From Morella rubra (Eukaryota; Streptophyta; Magnoliopsida; Fagales; Myricaceae), in the NCBI GenBank assembly GCA_003952965.2, contig CM025854.1, positions 23,531,858 to 23,595,857 on the forward strand: a stretch of DNA of 64,000 bases. The letters run 5' to 3'. How positions within the stretch are numbered: the first letter of the stretch is position 1; every line of letters begins with the position of its first letter. A program made the translations under genes and the position numbers. Positions 24,947-36,060 of the stretch are shown in pieces. The notes under the pieces are model-generated. The model was not told where the DNA came from and made no database searches. It saw only the letters and a program-made list of their open reading frames with translations.

Positions 24947-25554
24947 TCGAGTTTGAAATCCTAAGAGTTATTCTATATCATGCTAATTGTCATAGTAGAA
25001 ACAGCTTTTTCAATAGCTTCAACACTAGCTTCTTACTTGCTCAAAGTAGCTGAGCAATTGGAGTTCAGCTGTCTCTTTGACATCTTAGAGTGTGACAATT
25101 TAATACATTGCAGATTAAGTAAATTGCTTTGCAACATCAAATCCCAGGTATGGAAACAATAACGATGTGGAAGAGAGACTCTTAAAGAAGAAACTGACAG
25201 CAAAAGCGCTGTGAGACAGAATTTTTCTACAGCAGTTTCAGTCCTACCAAGTGAATCGTCTTCGGGTACAATATTTCAGTCATATTGCTACGGGATTTGC
25301 AAATGCAGCAACCAATACTGTCCTCCATCGATTCCTGTCATAGTTGCATTCAGGCAAGAGAAAAAATTGTTTTCACATTCCTTGTGCAAATTGAAGATAA
25401 GCAACACTAGTTTTTTTCTGTTTTAGGGTTAAAAAGGAATCAACTTAATATGTACAGTTTTCCTTCCAGTTTCATCTTTCTGATTGACTTTAGATAAAGA
25501 TCCCCGTGTTGAAACATGATGTCGAAGTTCTCTATATAATGCCAGGCTAAAGTT
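24947..25554. other. 3' flank shared by two convergent genes
   Basis: Holds the presumed 3' UTRs of the ACS10/12-type gene and the DUF688 gene. Short open frames here have no support. Confidence 0.4.
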
Positions 25555-26655
25555 TCAGGAAATTAAAGATGCACAAAATGGAAGCGAGAGCTCGAGTTTT
25601 ACCATCGATAGATTCTGTTTTCTCATTTGAGCAGTTTTTCTCCTGTGACTCCTTCGGCTCAACAGTATCAGTTCTCCAAGTGTCGTGCCCTTCCTTGCCA
25701 CGGCGCTGCTAGCACTTTCACTATCGTTGTGTTCGCTGCTAGCGCTTTCACGATCGTCATGTTCACTGCTAGCACTTTCACTATCGTTGTGTTCGCTGCT
25801 AGCGCTTTCACGATCGTCATGTTCACTGCTAGCGCTTTCACGATCGTCATGTTTACTTTTTGGTTCCGGTTGAGCCCGGCAATCATTTTGCCCAACCTTC
25901 TCGAGAAAGCCAAAATGGGGTGGAAACAGTGGATAGAGTTCTAAGATAGAAGCCCCCGCAGGGCTTGAGTTGCTAGTTGCGTAGCTGCCTGTATTATTTG
26001 CTACTTCACAAGGTATTGAGAAAGGGGTTTCCGGTCGGTTTCTCTCATCTTCCTCTCCTGATGTATCGTTCACTGGAATGGCAGTCGAAATTGCCTTAAA
26101 TGGTACGAGGCAATTTGCTAGAAGAGAAGGCGGCGCTGGGCGAAAGGTGTAATCTTCTTCAGAACTGAGTGTTTTAATATCTGATTGATCAGATATACCT
26201 TCATGTTCATCTCCGTCACCTCCGACCCAACTTTCAGTATCACTGTCATCGTTTTTGGGAGAGCATGCTAAGGGCGGTGGGGCAGTGAGGAGCTTTGCCG
26301 GTGGGGTTGAAGGTACCGATTCTTGTTGCGGCTGTGAAAGGTGGGGCAGCGGTGTACCAGGCTTTTCCTCCCATACGAAAGGAACTGAGACAACATGTTT
26401 GACGGGCGGTTTTGGAAGTGATATAACTGAAGCAGCCCGTGGCGTCCAATCCTTTTTAGGTGTTCCTGGCTTTTCTTCCCACAGAAATGGGACCGAAGGA
26501 TGTTTCCTCATCTCCATTGTCTTTCCCTTCTCTGTAAACTCTCTCTCTACCATTTTTGCAGTGAATCTGTGCATGTATATACTCGTCAGTCCTGCATATG
26601 TAGAGAGAAAGGTTAGACAACTATACATGCTAACTGCACCATTTTTGAGCTCCAA
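25555..26655 (-). CDS. DUF688-family protein with a Ser/Glu tandem repeat
   Basis: Plant DUF688 proteins have no established biochemical role. The family signature is present twice: VPFLWEEKPGTP (residues 55-66) and VPFVWEEKPGTP (91-102). The rest is Pro/Ser-rich and acidic. Near residues ~270-320 there are five 10-residue units alternating HDDRESASSE and HNDSESASSE, then a basic tail (RRSHRRKTAQMRKQ). The open frame is 366 residues. The N-terminus is uncertain: residues 1-34 do not resemble the family, Met at 26574 or 26553 (MVEREFTEKGK) is more likely, and an acceptor-like TATGCAG near 26600 could mean an upstream exon. It is convergent with the ACS10/12-type gene. Confidence 0.75.
   Translation of the reverse strand: MELKNGAVSMYSCLTFLSTYAGLTSIYMHRFTAKMVEREFTEKGKTMEMRKHPSVPFLWEEKPGTPKKDWTPRAASVISLPKPPVKHVVSVPFVWEEKPGTPLPHLSQPQQESVPSTPPAKLLTAPPPLACSPKNDDSDTESWVGGDGDEHEGISDQSDIKTLSSEEDYTFRPAPPSLLANCLVPFKAISTAIPVNDTSGEEDERNRPETPFSIPCEVANNTGSYATSNSSPAGASILELYPLFPPHFGFLEKVGQNDCRAQPEPKSKHDDRESASSEHDDRESASSEHNDSESASSEHDDRESASSEHNDSESASSAVARKGTTLGELILLSRRSHRRKTAQMRKQNLSMVKLELSLPFCASLIS
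25705..25851 (-). repeat. 30-bp coding minisatellite, ~5 units
   Basis: Five tandem 30-nt units (with a 60-nt higher-order alternation) inside the DUF688 gene. Because the unit is a multiple of three, it encodes a repeating decapeptide, and other frames also stay open. Neighbouring units are almost identical, which suggests recent expansion or homogenisation. Confidence 0.9.
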
Positions 26656-27981
26656 GAGATTAGCTCATGCTAACTGCACTAACTCGGTGCGTGGAGAGGT
26701 TAGGTCACCTGCTTTCTCTTTCGATATCACTAAGAAAACAGTGAATGAGACCTGGCCCAACTATGAAGAAAAGCCCCTGCATACGTACTTTATATTTGGC
26801 ATTGCGGGGGTGCAGTTTTTTCCCCAATGATATTTTAGTTATTTGACTCCTACAAATTCTCTGTTGAATCTCAATAATTTGTTATATCCTATCATGGGGG
26901 AAGTTCAGTTAAGATATGATTCCCTCATTAAACAACCAAAGCATTATAAATTATGATTATTTTCTAAAAGGCATTCGAAAATTCGATCTTCTACTTTCTT
27001 TTTTTTTTTTTATCCGAATTACATTACACAATTTAAAGGGGATAAACCCTAAAATATTAAACTGAGGATTTTAAAATCCCGAATAATAGGGACATATGAA
27101 GGAAACAAATCACCTGCTGGGCCGAAACTGTTGGGCTTTTGTTTAATCACTAACAACCGTCTTTGAACCAATCTCTTCAAAATTTGAGCACGCCCATCAT
27201 CCTCTTCATGAGCCTTCAAGTATTGAACTTTCAAGTTTCTCCTAATGGATATTACAAACGAACTTGAGGGAACTTGAATAGTTTCATACCCAAAAATAGT
27301 GCTCGCAAGTCACGTCTGCAATGTGATAAAAGCGCGCCTAAACTAAACTGTAAATACTATTAAATGGAGTTGGAGGAGTTTTTATCCGAAATTTTTTTGA
27401 GTTTTATGGTAGATGCATTGATCATCAATGGTTCTGGAGTTTCTTATCCTGCTTACTGAGGAGCTTTTATATCTCTCAGTCAAGAGATGTGCCCAAAGGC
27501 ATTGCCAACCGCTTCTGGCGCTCGGATACAAAAGGCTCTTGTAATACCAAAAGAACTGGTCTGCAGAATCCACGAAACCATCGTCGCAACGAGAATTGCT
27601 TGAAGATGATTTTCTCATGCTTGGACGGCTGCTGTTTCTTGGTCATAGGCACGGGCTTTTTGAAAGCCTTCTCCTCGATCAACCATTGAGATTCATACAG
27701 TTTGTCTTCAAGAGAAAGCGGAAGGAAGACATCGACCAACACATCATAGTCGAACAAAAATGGAGCAGCTTTATGAGCCTCCATACCCTCCAGGACCCAA
27801 GTCATCCAAAAGCGACAATTCCATCCTTATCTCTGTTAATTAGCTTTGGCAATCAGCATATTGGGTACCTGCTTTGCTACTTTGGAATCTGAAATCCTAA
27901 ACTGGTCAGGCTTAGCAAGCTACCCGTCTAATTGTCGGCTCGTCGTTTTATCCCGAACGAAATTTATCCGTCGTACTTGAC
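26656..27981. other. Intergenic with possible gene remnants
   Basis: Contains the upstream region of the DUF688 gene and, at 27049-27805, overlapping minus-strand open frames that may be remains of a gene. The 3' end borders the hAT element. Confidence 0.4.
27476..27805 (-). CDS. Unidentified ORF, possible gene remnant
   Basis: A 109-codon frame starting MTWVLEGMEAHKAAPFLFDY and rich in charged residues (EDKLYESQWLIEEKAFKKP, MTKKQQPSKHEKIIFKQ). A second minus-strand frame overlaps it (27382-27618), and a third lies downstream (27049-27234, KAHEEDDGRAQILKRLVQRR). The composition looks more protein-like than the flanking DNA, but I recognise no domain, and no intron arrangement joins the frames convincingly. 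It could be a decayed gene or chance. Confidence 0.2.
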   Translation of the reverse strand: MTWVLEGMEAHKAAPFLFDYDVLVDVFLPLSLEDKLYESQWLIEEKAFKKPVPMTKKQQPSKHEKIIFKQFSLRRWFRGFCRPVLLVLQEPFVSERQKRLAMPLGTSLD

Positions 27982-28271
27982 AGGGGTGTTCAAAAGGCCG
28001 GTGCCGGTTTAACCATCACTGGAATTGGCACCGGTTTAACCGGCACCGGATTTAGAAAAAAAAACACACAGAACGACACTGTCCTTAACCCTAATTCCAT
28101 TCCTCCCCCGATTCATCCCGAGTCCCTACCCCCCCCCTCTCTCTCTCTCTCTCTCACATTCTCTCTCTTTCTACTCACTCTCTCCGTCTCTCTCTCTCCC
28201 ACCCAGCCGCCGCCCGCGGCCCGTGGCCGTCTCCAGCCAGTCTTCAGTAGAGGTTGGGATAATTATTTTAT

Positions 28272-28648
28272 GGGGAAAATACACTTTTCACCAATGAACT
28301 ACCATATATTTTACACTTTGCACCCTAAACTACCAATTTTGACACATTGCACCCTCTAACTACCAATTTTTAACACTTTGCACCCTTTATCAAATTTTCA
28401 AACTAAAATGACGATAATGCCCTTAGATATTGTTGTCAATTCATTAATTTCTAAGGGTATTATTGTCAAATGGAGGGTGCAAAGTGTTTAATATTAGTAG
28501 TTGGAGGGTGTAATGTGTCAAAGTAGGTAGTTTAGGGTGCAAAATGTATAACATGGGTAGTTTAAGGGTGCAATGTCTTAAAGATGGTAGTTTGGGGTGC
28601 AATGTGTCACTACTCCGGTAGTTTGTGGGTGAAAAGTGTATTTTCCCC
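28272..28648. mobile_element. Mutator-like MITE, 377 bp, nested in the hAT element
   Basis: The termini are perfect inverted repeats for at least 21 bp (GGGGAAAATACACTTTTCACC), and the fold-back structure extends through repeated CACCCTAAACTACC-type units. A perfect 9-bp duplication, TTATTTTAT, flanks it (28263-28271 and 28649-28657). A 9-bp duplication with long inverted repeats fits a Mutator-derived MITE. A second copy lies at 48459-48861 in the opposite internal orientation. Confidence 0.92.
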
Positions 28649-29883
28649 TTATTTTATCTCAACGAATGTCCTAGTGATTTCATCTTCTATGAACATTTTC
28701 ATCCCGTTTTCTTTCATCTCAACGAATTCTTTCATTTTTCACGCAATTAACCTGAACACCTCATCAGCCAAATAATTGTGTTTGCTTCCATGTTTTTGAG
28801 TTCAAAAGATATTTAGTCGAAATTCAAATAATAGTTCCAGTATATTCTAATGAGACTGCTGAATTCACAAACGAATCAAAGTGTTGGATTTGTCTCAGCG
28901 ATTGCTTCATTGAGATTTTAGAAGATAATCTAGGAAAGCAATTCAAGAAATGATAAACTAAGAAAACTATATAGCCACTCGAGAATAATTATGCCGATGC
29001 AAGTCTTGATTAGTTTGTATCTTAAAATTAGGTTCTGTATGAGAGTGTATTTATATCTTATTATTAATTTGATTAGTTCAACGTATTAGAATTATTTCGT
29101 GACATTTTTATAGTTCAACATTTTTATAGAAATTTGGATTGCTTGATGTGGAGGTCAGAGCCGTAGTATTGTGTTGCTTAGTCTATTTGTTTTCTCCAGT
29201 GTGTTTGGGATTGATGTATGTGGCGGTCAGAGCCATATCTTTGTTATTTCGGATTGCTTTGTTATTTGTTAGTAAGTCATTCGCTCTGTTTCTTTTATTT
29301 GATCTTGTTTTTCATCCTTTACTTTGCTTTTAGCTGAAAATGGAAGTTTCTCGGTGGAATCTTGTTCTGACATGGGAGCATTTTGAACAGTTTATTTGGT
29401 TATCATTTTGAATTCTTGAAATTTCTTGGAGAAATTGACTCTGTTGGTCATTTTTTTTGCTTTGGGTAGAGTTGTGGGTTCATGGGGGGGTTCTCTTTAT
29501 TGGCATTTTTGCTTTGCGGTCACATGAATCCTTGTTGAATTGCTGGTTAGTTAGAGGTGCTTCTCTTGCTGGAGGTGAAGATTTGAGATTTAGGTGTTTA
29601 TTCTCGTTTTTTTAAAATGAAAAAATTTCCCCATCTTTTTTATTAGATTTATGAAACTGTGATTGCTGATGGTTTTCGTATTCTTTAATTTTTTTGGAAT
29701 TCATGTTTTAGCCATATGTACTTTTGATTTCTCTTGGCTCTTCTTGTTATAAATTTGGTTATTTTGTTTAGCTTTGAATGGGTTCTGGAGTAGAGGTTGG
29801 GATAAGTTGTTCAGTTAGATGAATTCCTTTATTTTAATTTCTTAAGTTTGTTTTTTCAGTATGTTATATTCTTATAAATTTAG

Positions 29884-31641
29884 ATGGACATGGACACTTC
29901 TTCGGAATCTGAACCTAGATGTGCACCGCTTTCTATACCTGGGAGTAGTGCAAAGGCGAATACAGTTGGTAATACGGGGGTTTCTAAGTTTGATGAGAAA
30001 AAAATTAGGCAAAAGATTGCGAAAATGATTATAGTAGATGAATGCCCATTTAGAATTGTAAAGCATAAAGGGTTTACGAAGTTGATTCATGATCTTGAGC
30101 CCCGATTTAGGATGTCGTCCCGTTCTACACTTATGAGAGATTGCATGCAATTGTATTTGGTAGAAAAGAGTCAATTGAAAACTAACATGGAGAGCAAGAA
30201 TTATAGGGTTTGCTTCACAATTGATACTTGGACCTCTATTCAAAGTATGAATTATATATGTGTTACTGCTCACTTTGTTGATTGTGGTTGGAAGTTACAG
30301 AAGAGAATCTTGTCATTTCGTCGTGTGCAAGATTATAAGGGGACAACAATCGTGAAAGAGCTAGAAGATTGTATGTTTAAGTGGGGCATCGACAAAGTTC
30401 TTACAATCACAGTGGATAACGCCTCATCAAATGATAGTATCATCGATCAATTTAAGAGGAGGCAATTGCAAGCAACCCCACTTACCTCGAGAAAGATTAT
30501 TTGTGGACACGATCACATCCACCTAAGGTGTTATGCTCATATACTAAATTTGACCGTGAAGGGGAGGTTGAAAGAATTAGACGACTCAATTGCTAAGATC
30601 CGTAACATGGTGAAGTATGTGAAATCCTCACCCCATAGGCTTGATACTTTTAAAACTTGTGTAGAACGACGCAAGATTTAGTGTGGTAGTTTCTTAAGTC
30701 TTGACATTCCTACTTAGTGGAACTCGACTTACATGATGTTGGAGGTTGTTGAAAAGTATCGACATGCCTTTGAGCTCATGTTAGAAAATGATGATCACTT
30801 GATGTTGTTTTGATGTGAGGATGAACATGATATGAGAGGATTAAGGCCACCAACTCTTGATGATTGAGAGCTTGTACGTCATTTCATAAAGTTCCTTAAG
30901 TTGTTTTATGGGGTGACACTATAGTGGTCTGGATCTAATTCCTCTAATGTGTACTTTGAGGAACTTGCTAAAATCCATTGGCATCTACTCAAATTTTGTG
31001 ACAGCGGTAACTTTTTGCTGAAGGAAATGGCACAGCGAATGAAATCTAAATATGATAAGTATTTGGGGGACTTGACTAAGGTGAATGGGCTTCTTTTTGT
31101 GGTTGTAGTGCTTGATCCTAGGTTTAAAATGTCTACAGTTGAATTTTGGTTTAAAAGAATTCTTGGGATGGAAAAGGGCATTGAGATGACTAACACAATG
31201 AGGGCTATCATTGATCATTTGTATTTGGAGTATGGTGCCAATATTGGGATAGCCAGTGGCATTTGTGGAGACCTTAATGAGTTTGGTGGTGACGTTGATG
31301 ACATGTGGGATGAGGGTGAGTTCTATCAGATTTTTGCTTCACAAAATTTATTGTATCGCAAATCTGAAGTGGAAAGATATTTGATGGAGAGTGCTGAAGC
31401 AAGAATGCCTTTGTTTGATATTTTATATTGGTGGAAGATGAACTCGACTAAGTTTCCAATCCTCTCTTGTATTGCGCGAGATGTGTTGGCGGTTCTCATT
31501 ACCACCATGCCATCAGAGTCCGTTTTCAGCGTGGGAGGTCGAGTATTAGATGTTTTTTTAGAGTTCTTTAGCTCCAGAAACAATAGAGAGCCTTATATGT
31601 GCTCAAAGCTGGTTGCAATCAACACCAATCCCGAATGCTAG
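29884..31641 (+). pseudogene. hAT transposase pseudogene
   Basis: One reading frame runs from MDMDTSSESEPRC through FDEKKIRQKIAKMIIVDECPF, the RNase-H-like region (FTIDTWTS, VTAHFVD, DNASSNDS, RCYAHILNLTVK) to the C-terminal hATC dimerisation domain (DILYWWKMNSTKFPILS, then PSESVFSVGGRVLD). The frame is kept but interrupted by five stops: 30679-30681, 30715-30717, 30811-30813, 30865-30867 and 30922-30924. No N-terminal BED zinc finger was found upstream. The element is therefore non-autonomous, although its ends are intact. Confidence 0.9.
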
Positions 31642-32650
31642 GGACACATCATCAGATATTACAGAGGATCCCGAGAGTTATACGCTCGATGCAAGTAATC
31701 TTTTTAAGATTTGTTGTTTAATGGTTAATACTTATACTTCTTCAGTTCTATATGATTTTGAGATGTTTGTTTTGAACTTTTCAGAGGTATCAACATGGAT
31801 CACGTCTATCACTCTGCCTTCTAACATGGTGCTTGGGAATTGTGATGATCATTGTTGATTATGTTGATAATGTTACTTATGTTGATTATGTTGGACTAAT
31901 GTTACCTATGTTGATTATGTTTTGTTGGACTTGTGTTTAGAAACAATTGTTATGGTTGTATCTTTAATCTTAGAGACAGAGTTTGGAGACATTTGATATG
32001 AAGATGTTCCTTATTAGTTATATTTTGTGTATTTTTGATTTTGTGGAATATGGATTGTGTTATGTATTATGGACAATTTTGCAATTTGCATATTAGGCTA
32101 CTTTTAACATGAGAGGAAAACAAAGTGGTCATCAATCCAATATGATCATAGTCTAATATGGTTATAGAGGACAAGATGAACTTGTTAAAATGTCTTACAC
32201 TTTTTTTTTTTTTTGGTATACAAATGGAAAGAAATTGGCCTACAAAGTTTTTGTAGTATGTAAATGTGTAGAAAAATAAATTAAACAATATTAGATTATC
32301 ATTGTTAGAGTAAAACAGGGTAAATTTGAAACCCTAAAAAAGGCCCAAAAACAGGTATGCGAATAGGCTCCAAAATAGCCAAATAGACCCATCAAATAAG
32401 CTCCAAACAAAAAAAAAAAGCTTGAAAGGGACTCCAAAACAGCCCAATACATGCTACAAACAAATGAGGAAAAAAAAGTCAAGCCCAAACAATTACATAA
32501 TAAGTCGGTTATCGTGTAACTGGCACCGACAAAGATTGATTTTGTACCTAATTGGTGTCGGTGCCAGTTTCAAATTCTCTTTACCGTGTTTAACGATACC
32601 GGTGCCGATTATGGCTAAACCGACATCAAGTCCACCGTTAAACACCCCTA

Positions 32651-33962
32651 GTACTTGGGTTTTCATCTGTTTTTCAGCTGAAGCCATTGTTTGTTTCAGT
32701 GCTGTGTTTGACTTTGGAGTTTTTCTTTTCTTCTTTTCTTTTTTCTCCCTCTTATCCTTTATTTGTGGCAGTGACGTTTTTAAAATCGATCTGGCATAAT
32801 AGTATATAGGATAATTAGGAACGACGTAGATTTTTCTTCCCTACTTTTGAATGAATCTCTCGGAATTATTACTTGCCCAAAATAAAAATCTCCCAGAAAA
32901 GGAGAAAAGCAGAGGACTTTGAAGGCAAATATGATTGAGTGGAGTGGACTTGGACAGACAGGTGATCAGACAATGAGAAGCTCCGAGTCACCATTACGCC
33001 AGAGTCCATGGCCCAGCCAGAGTCCATAGCCTGGCTCCGCGTCCCGGGGTTGTTTTCCTTTGTATTAGTAGTCGGTGGGATCCCAGACAAATTAACAATC
33101 TTTTTTTTTTTAATCTTTAAAATGGATTTGATTGGAATATTGGAAATACAAACTCTCAAGTAAGACTCCGCTAGAGGCGAAAGTCGTGATAAAAGGCCCT
33201 GGCCTCGGAAGTTATAGGGCTAAGTAGCGTCTTGCTTCTTTCTTTCTTTTTTTGCGTTAAGCGACTTGCTTTGTTTGTAATGAAAAAGGAAACAGAAAGT
33301 CTTCGTACAATTTCTCAAGTTCAGGGGAGGACTTTATTGATCTTCAACCATGGCTTAAGCTGTGGCTAAAGTATCTCCGTTGGTACGCTAAGGGTTAGCC
33401 TAAATTACGATGTGTCGCTCGGGGTCTCTCAAGCCTCCTGTTGTACCAATGTTCTTACTGACAGGTCCACATCCGTCTAATGGCTGTGTTTAATGCAGCT
33501 CACTACATTCCATTATCCGAAAAGAAGAAATCTTGCCCATTTTTTTTCTGTGCAGAACTGATTTAATACTTCAATTCAGGACATATAACTTATCAAATAC
33601 AGATCTTCAAACAACATCATCCTAAATTCAATTATTCAGATACAAGGAACTAAATCAGAAGAATAGGCGAACCAAGCAGGTTTCATACCTCTGAAATGCT
33701 ACAACAGAGAGTAAAACAACACTAGACAATACATAATGACAAAAGACACAGAATAAGCCTAATCATTAGAAGTGCTACCTAATACCTAGTAAGAAAGAGT
33801 AGACTTTTGGGGGTTAAAAGCAACATGACAGTGAATCCTAGTTTTGTCCCTAGTTGTAGCCAACAAGTTTATATTGGTGTCAAACAAATTGAGTGAGCCT
33901 AAATGTCGCAGGGTCTATAGGAAACAATCGAGACACAAGCAGCATACAAATGGCAAACATGA
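32651..33962. other. Intergenic DNA and 3' flank of the AHL gene
   Basis: Apart from the hAT target duplication, nothing specific is recognised. The segment ~33300-33962 probably holds the AHL 3' UTR. Confidence 0.4.
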
Positions 33963-36003
33963 TCAACAAGAAACCTCGCAGTTTGATTGGCTGGGACCTT
34001 TTGATTCCTCTTCTGGTATAGTAGTCTTAATGTCAGCAGCCAAGTTCCTAAAGCCTTGGTTTTGGTTAAGAGAAGCTGAATTGTCTCCATGAAAAGCAGT
34101 AGATGTGAGAATTGGACTTTCTCCCCCATAGACTACTTTCGTTACTTCACCACATAGAGGGTTGGCAGGAGTGAGGGTGATTGTTGTTGTAGGCTCAATT
34201 CTCTGCTTCTTGGGTTTTGCCTCTTGCTGGTGGCCTGGTAGAAAACTGCCCACAACAACCTGATGCATTCATGCATTATAGAAAGAATCAGAACACAACT
34301 CTTTAAATAGTTTATGAGAGCATATAACCCGCACACATGGAAACTGAGACATAATGTGTCTGGGTGCATGTGTATGTACAGGCATGCATACACATGAATG
34401 ACGAATTTTTAAACCATCACAAAACAAATAAGCATAACCGAAAAGCATTCTTACAAAAGAGCGAAGTATCATCCACAGTATTGTAGGTCATTCTTACTCA
34501 TAGATAGGACTTATTTACATTGTGGGAAAAGTACAAAAAATTCTCGTTTTAAACATATAAATGCAATATACATAGCTTTAATAAAATTCATGAACAATAA
34601 CTACTTAATGACTGTAATTTATTTTCCTTTCTCTTTCAGTTTTCTTCTAGACAAAATGATTGTACCTGCACAGGGCCAGCAGCTACTAGTAGACCAGCAA
34701 GTCCTCCGCCAACTACTCTACCATCTGGCCCAGCCAAAGAGACACTCATCCCACCAGATCTGCTTCTTGTTCCTCCATTCTCCGTAGGCATAAATGATCC
34801 AGACAAGGAAAGTATCTCAAAACGACCCTGTAAAAACAACCAGAAAAGCTTCATGGTTTCTGCCAAATGATAATGCGATGAGATATTAAATTACAATAAT
34901 ACTAAGCACACCATGTCAGCTTTTCTTGGCTATTTCTTTCTATAATCTCGAGTCCACTAATCCTGCTCCCATCACATGGAAACCTTAGGACCTCCTAGTT
35001 CAAAATGAGGGGAAATAGTGAAAAACCACTACCCTACAAGGCTATTGATAGGTTAGCCAAACTAAACAGTAATATAAATGGGTCAGTAAGAATTAAGAGG
35101 AGGGAAGGGGGAAGATGATACTTCCACCACAAGATTTAGCAATGGTGCATGTCTATGGTTCTATGTACCAAGGCTAACGATTGCCCATGAGTGTTGAGTC
35201 CACCAGACAACCTGTTCAACATAAGGTACTACCCCAGAACATGTAAATGCCCCTACTAGGGAGCACTGTCTCATACTAGGGCGCACTGTCTAATTAAAGT
35301 TGTACATGGAAAGATTTACAAAAACTGTAGGGTCCACAGAAACAAGATGAAAGTTCTGGTAGTTCCCTATTAACAAGTGATAAGAAATTCCAAATCAAGA
35401 AACTAAAACACTTTACTTTACGCTTCACAGAGTTCCAGGACCGAAATCTAAAGTACGGTCTTTCTCATTCTCAGAGAAAGCAACAAACCAAACATTCTGC
35501 AGTGGGGGGTGCTCCTATGGTCACGCCCAGGGAGGGTTGCTACGCTGGTTGTCCCCTCCCCTCCTTTTGCTTAGAAAAAAAAAAAAAAAATGACTCCTTA
35601 AGAGAGTATATCAACCTTCTGATTGACAACCTTAGGAAATTCAATTCAGTTTGCCAACTGGAGCTAGCACCAGCATAGGGGAAAGGGGAGTGTATAACAT
35701 TCACATGAAGAATTCTCAAAATGATTCTTGTCCATGTTTACTCTCTCCCAATGTCAAATGGATAACAAACATATACCTTCCATTTCTAGCTAGGTTAAAA
35801 TATGGAGAAATTTCTCCCAAAAGAACACAAAGTGTTGTCCTGACCGAATACCTAAATCAAACTAAAAGAAAAGCTTCCAGGCAATCAACATCTTCATTAT
35901 CGAATAGAACTATTCAAACTAAAGCTTGATGAGCTGCAGTCAAATTAGGATCAAAGATTGCTAAGTTAAGGAGTTTTTGTTTTTGCTTTGTCCTTTTTGG
36001 CGA

Positions 36004-36060
<57 letters not shown>

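Larger units (their letters stand above)
27982..32650 (+). mobile_element. hAT DNA transposon (Ac-like superfamily), 4669 bp
   Basis: The ends are inverted repeats: the left begins CAGGGGTGTTCAAA and the right ends TTAAACACCCCTA. An 8-bp target duplication flanks it with one mismatch (GTACTTGA at 27974-27981, GTACTTGG at 32651-32658). Subterminal CCGGTTTAACC / GGTGCCGGT motifs near both ends are typical of transposase-binding arrays in hAT elements. It carries a transposase pseudogene (29884-31641) and a nested MITE (28272-28648). It lies between the DUF688 region and the AHL gene. Confidence 0.93.
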
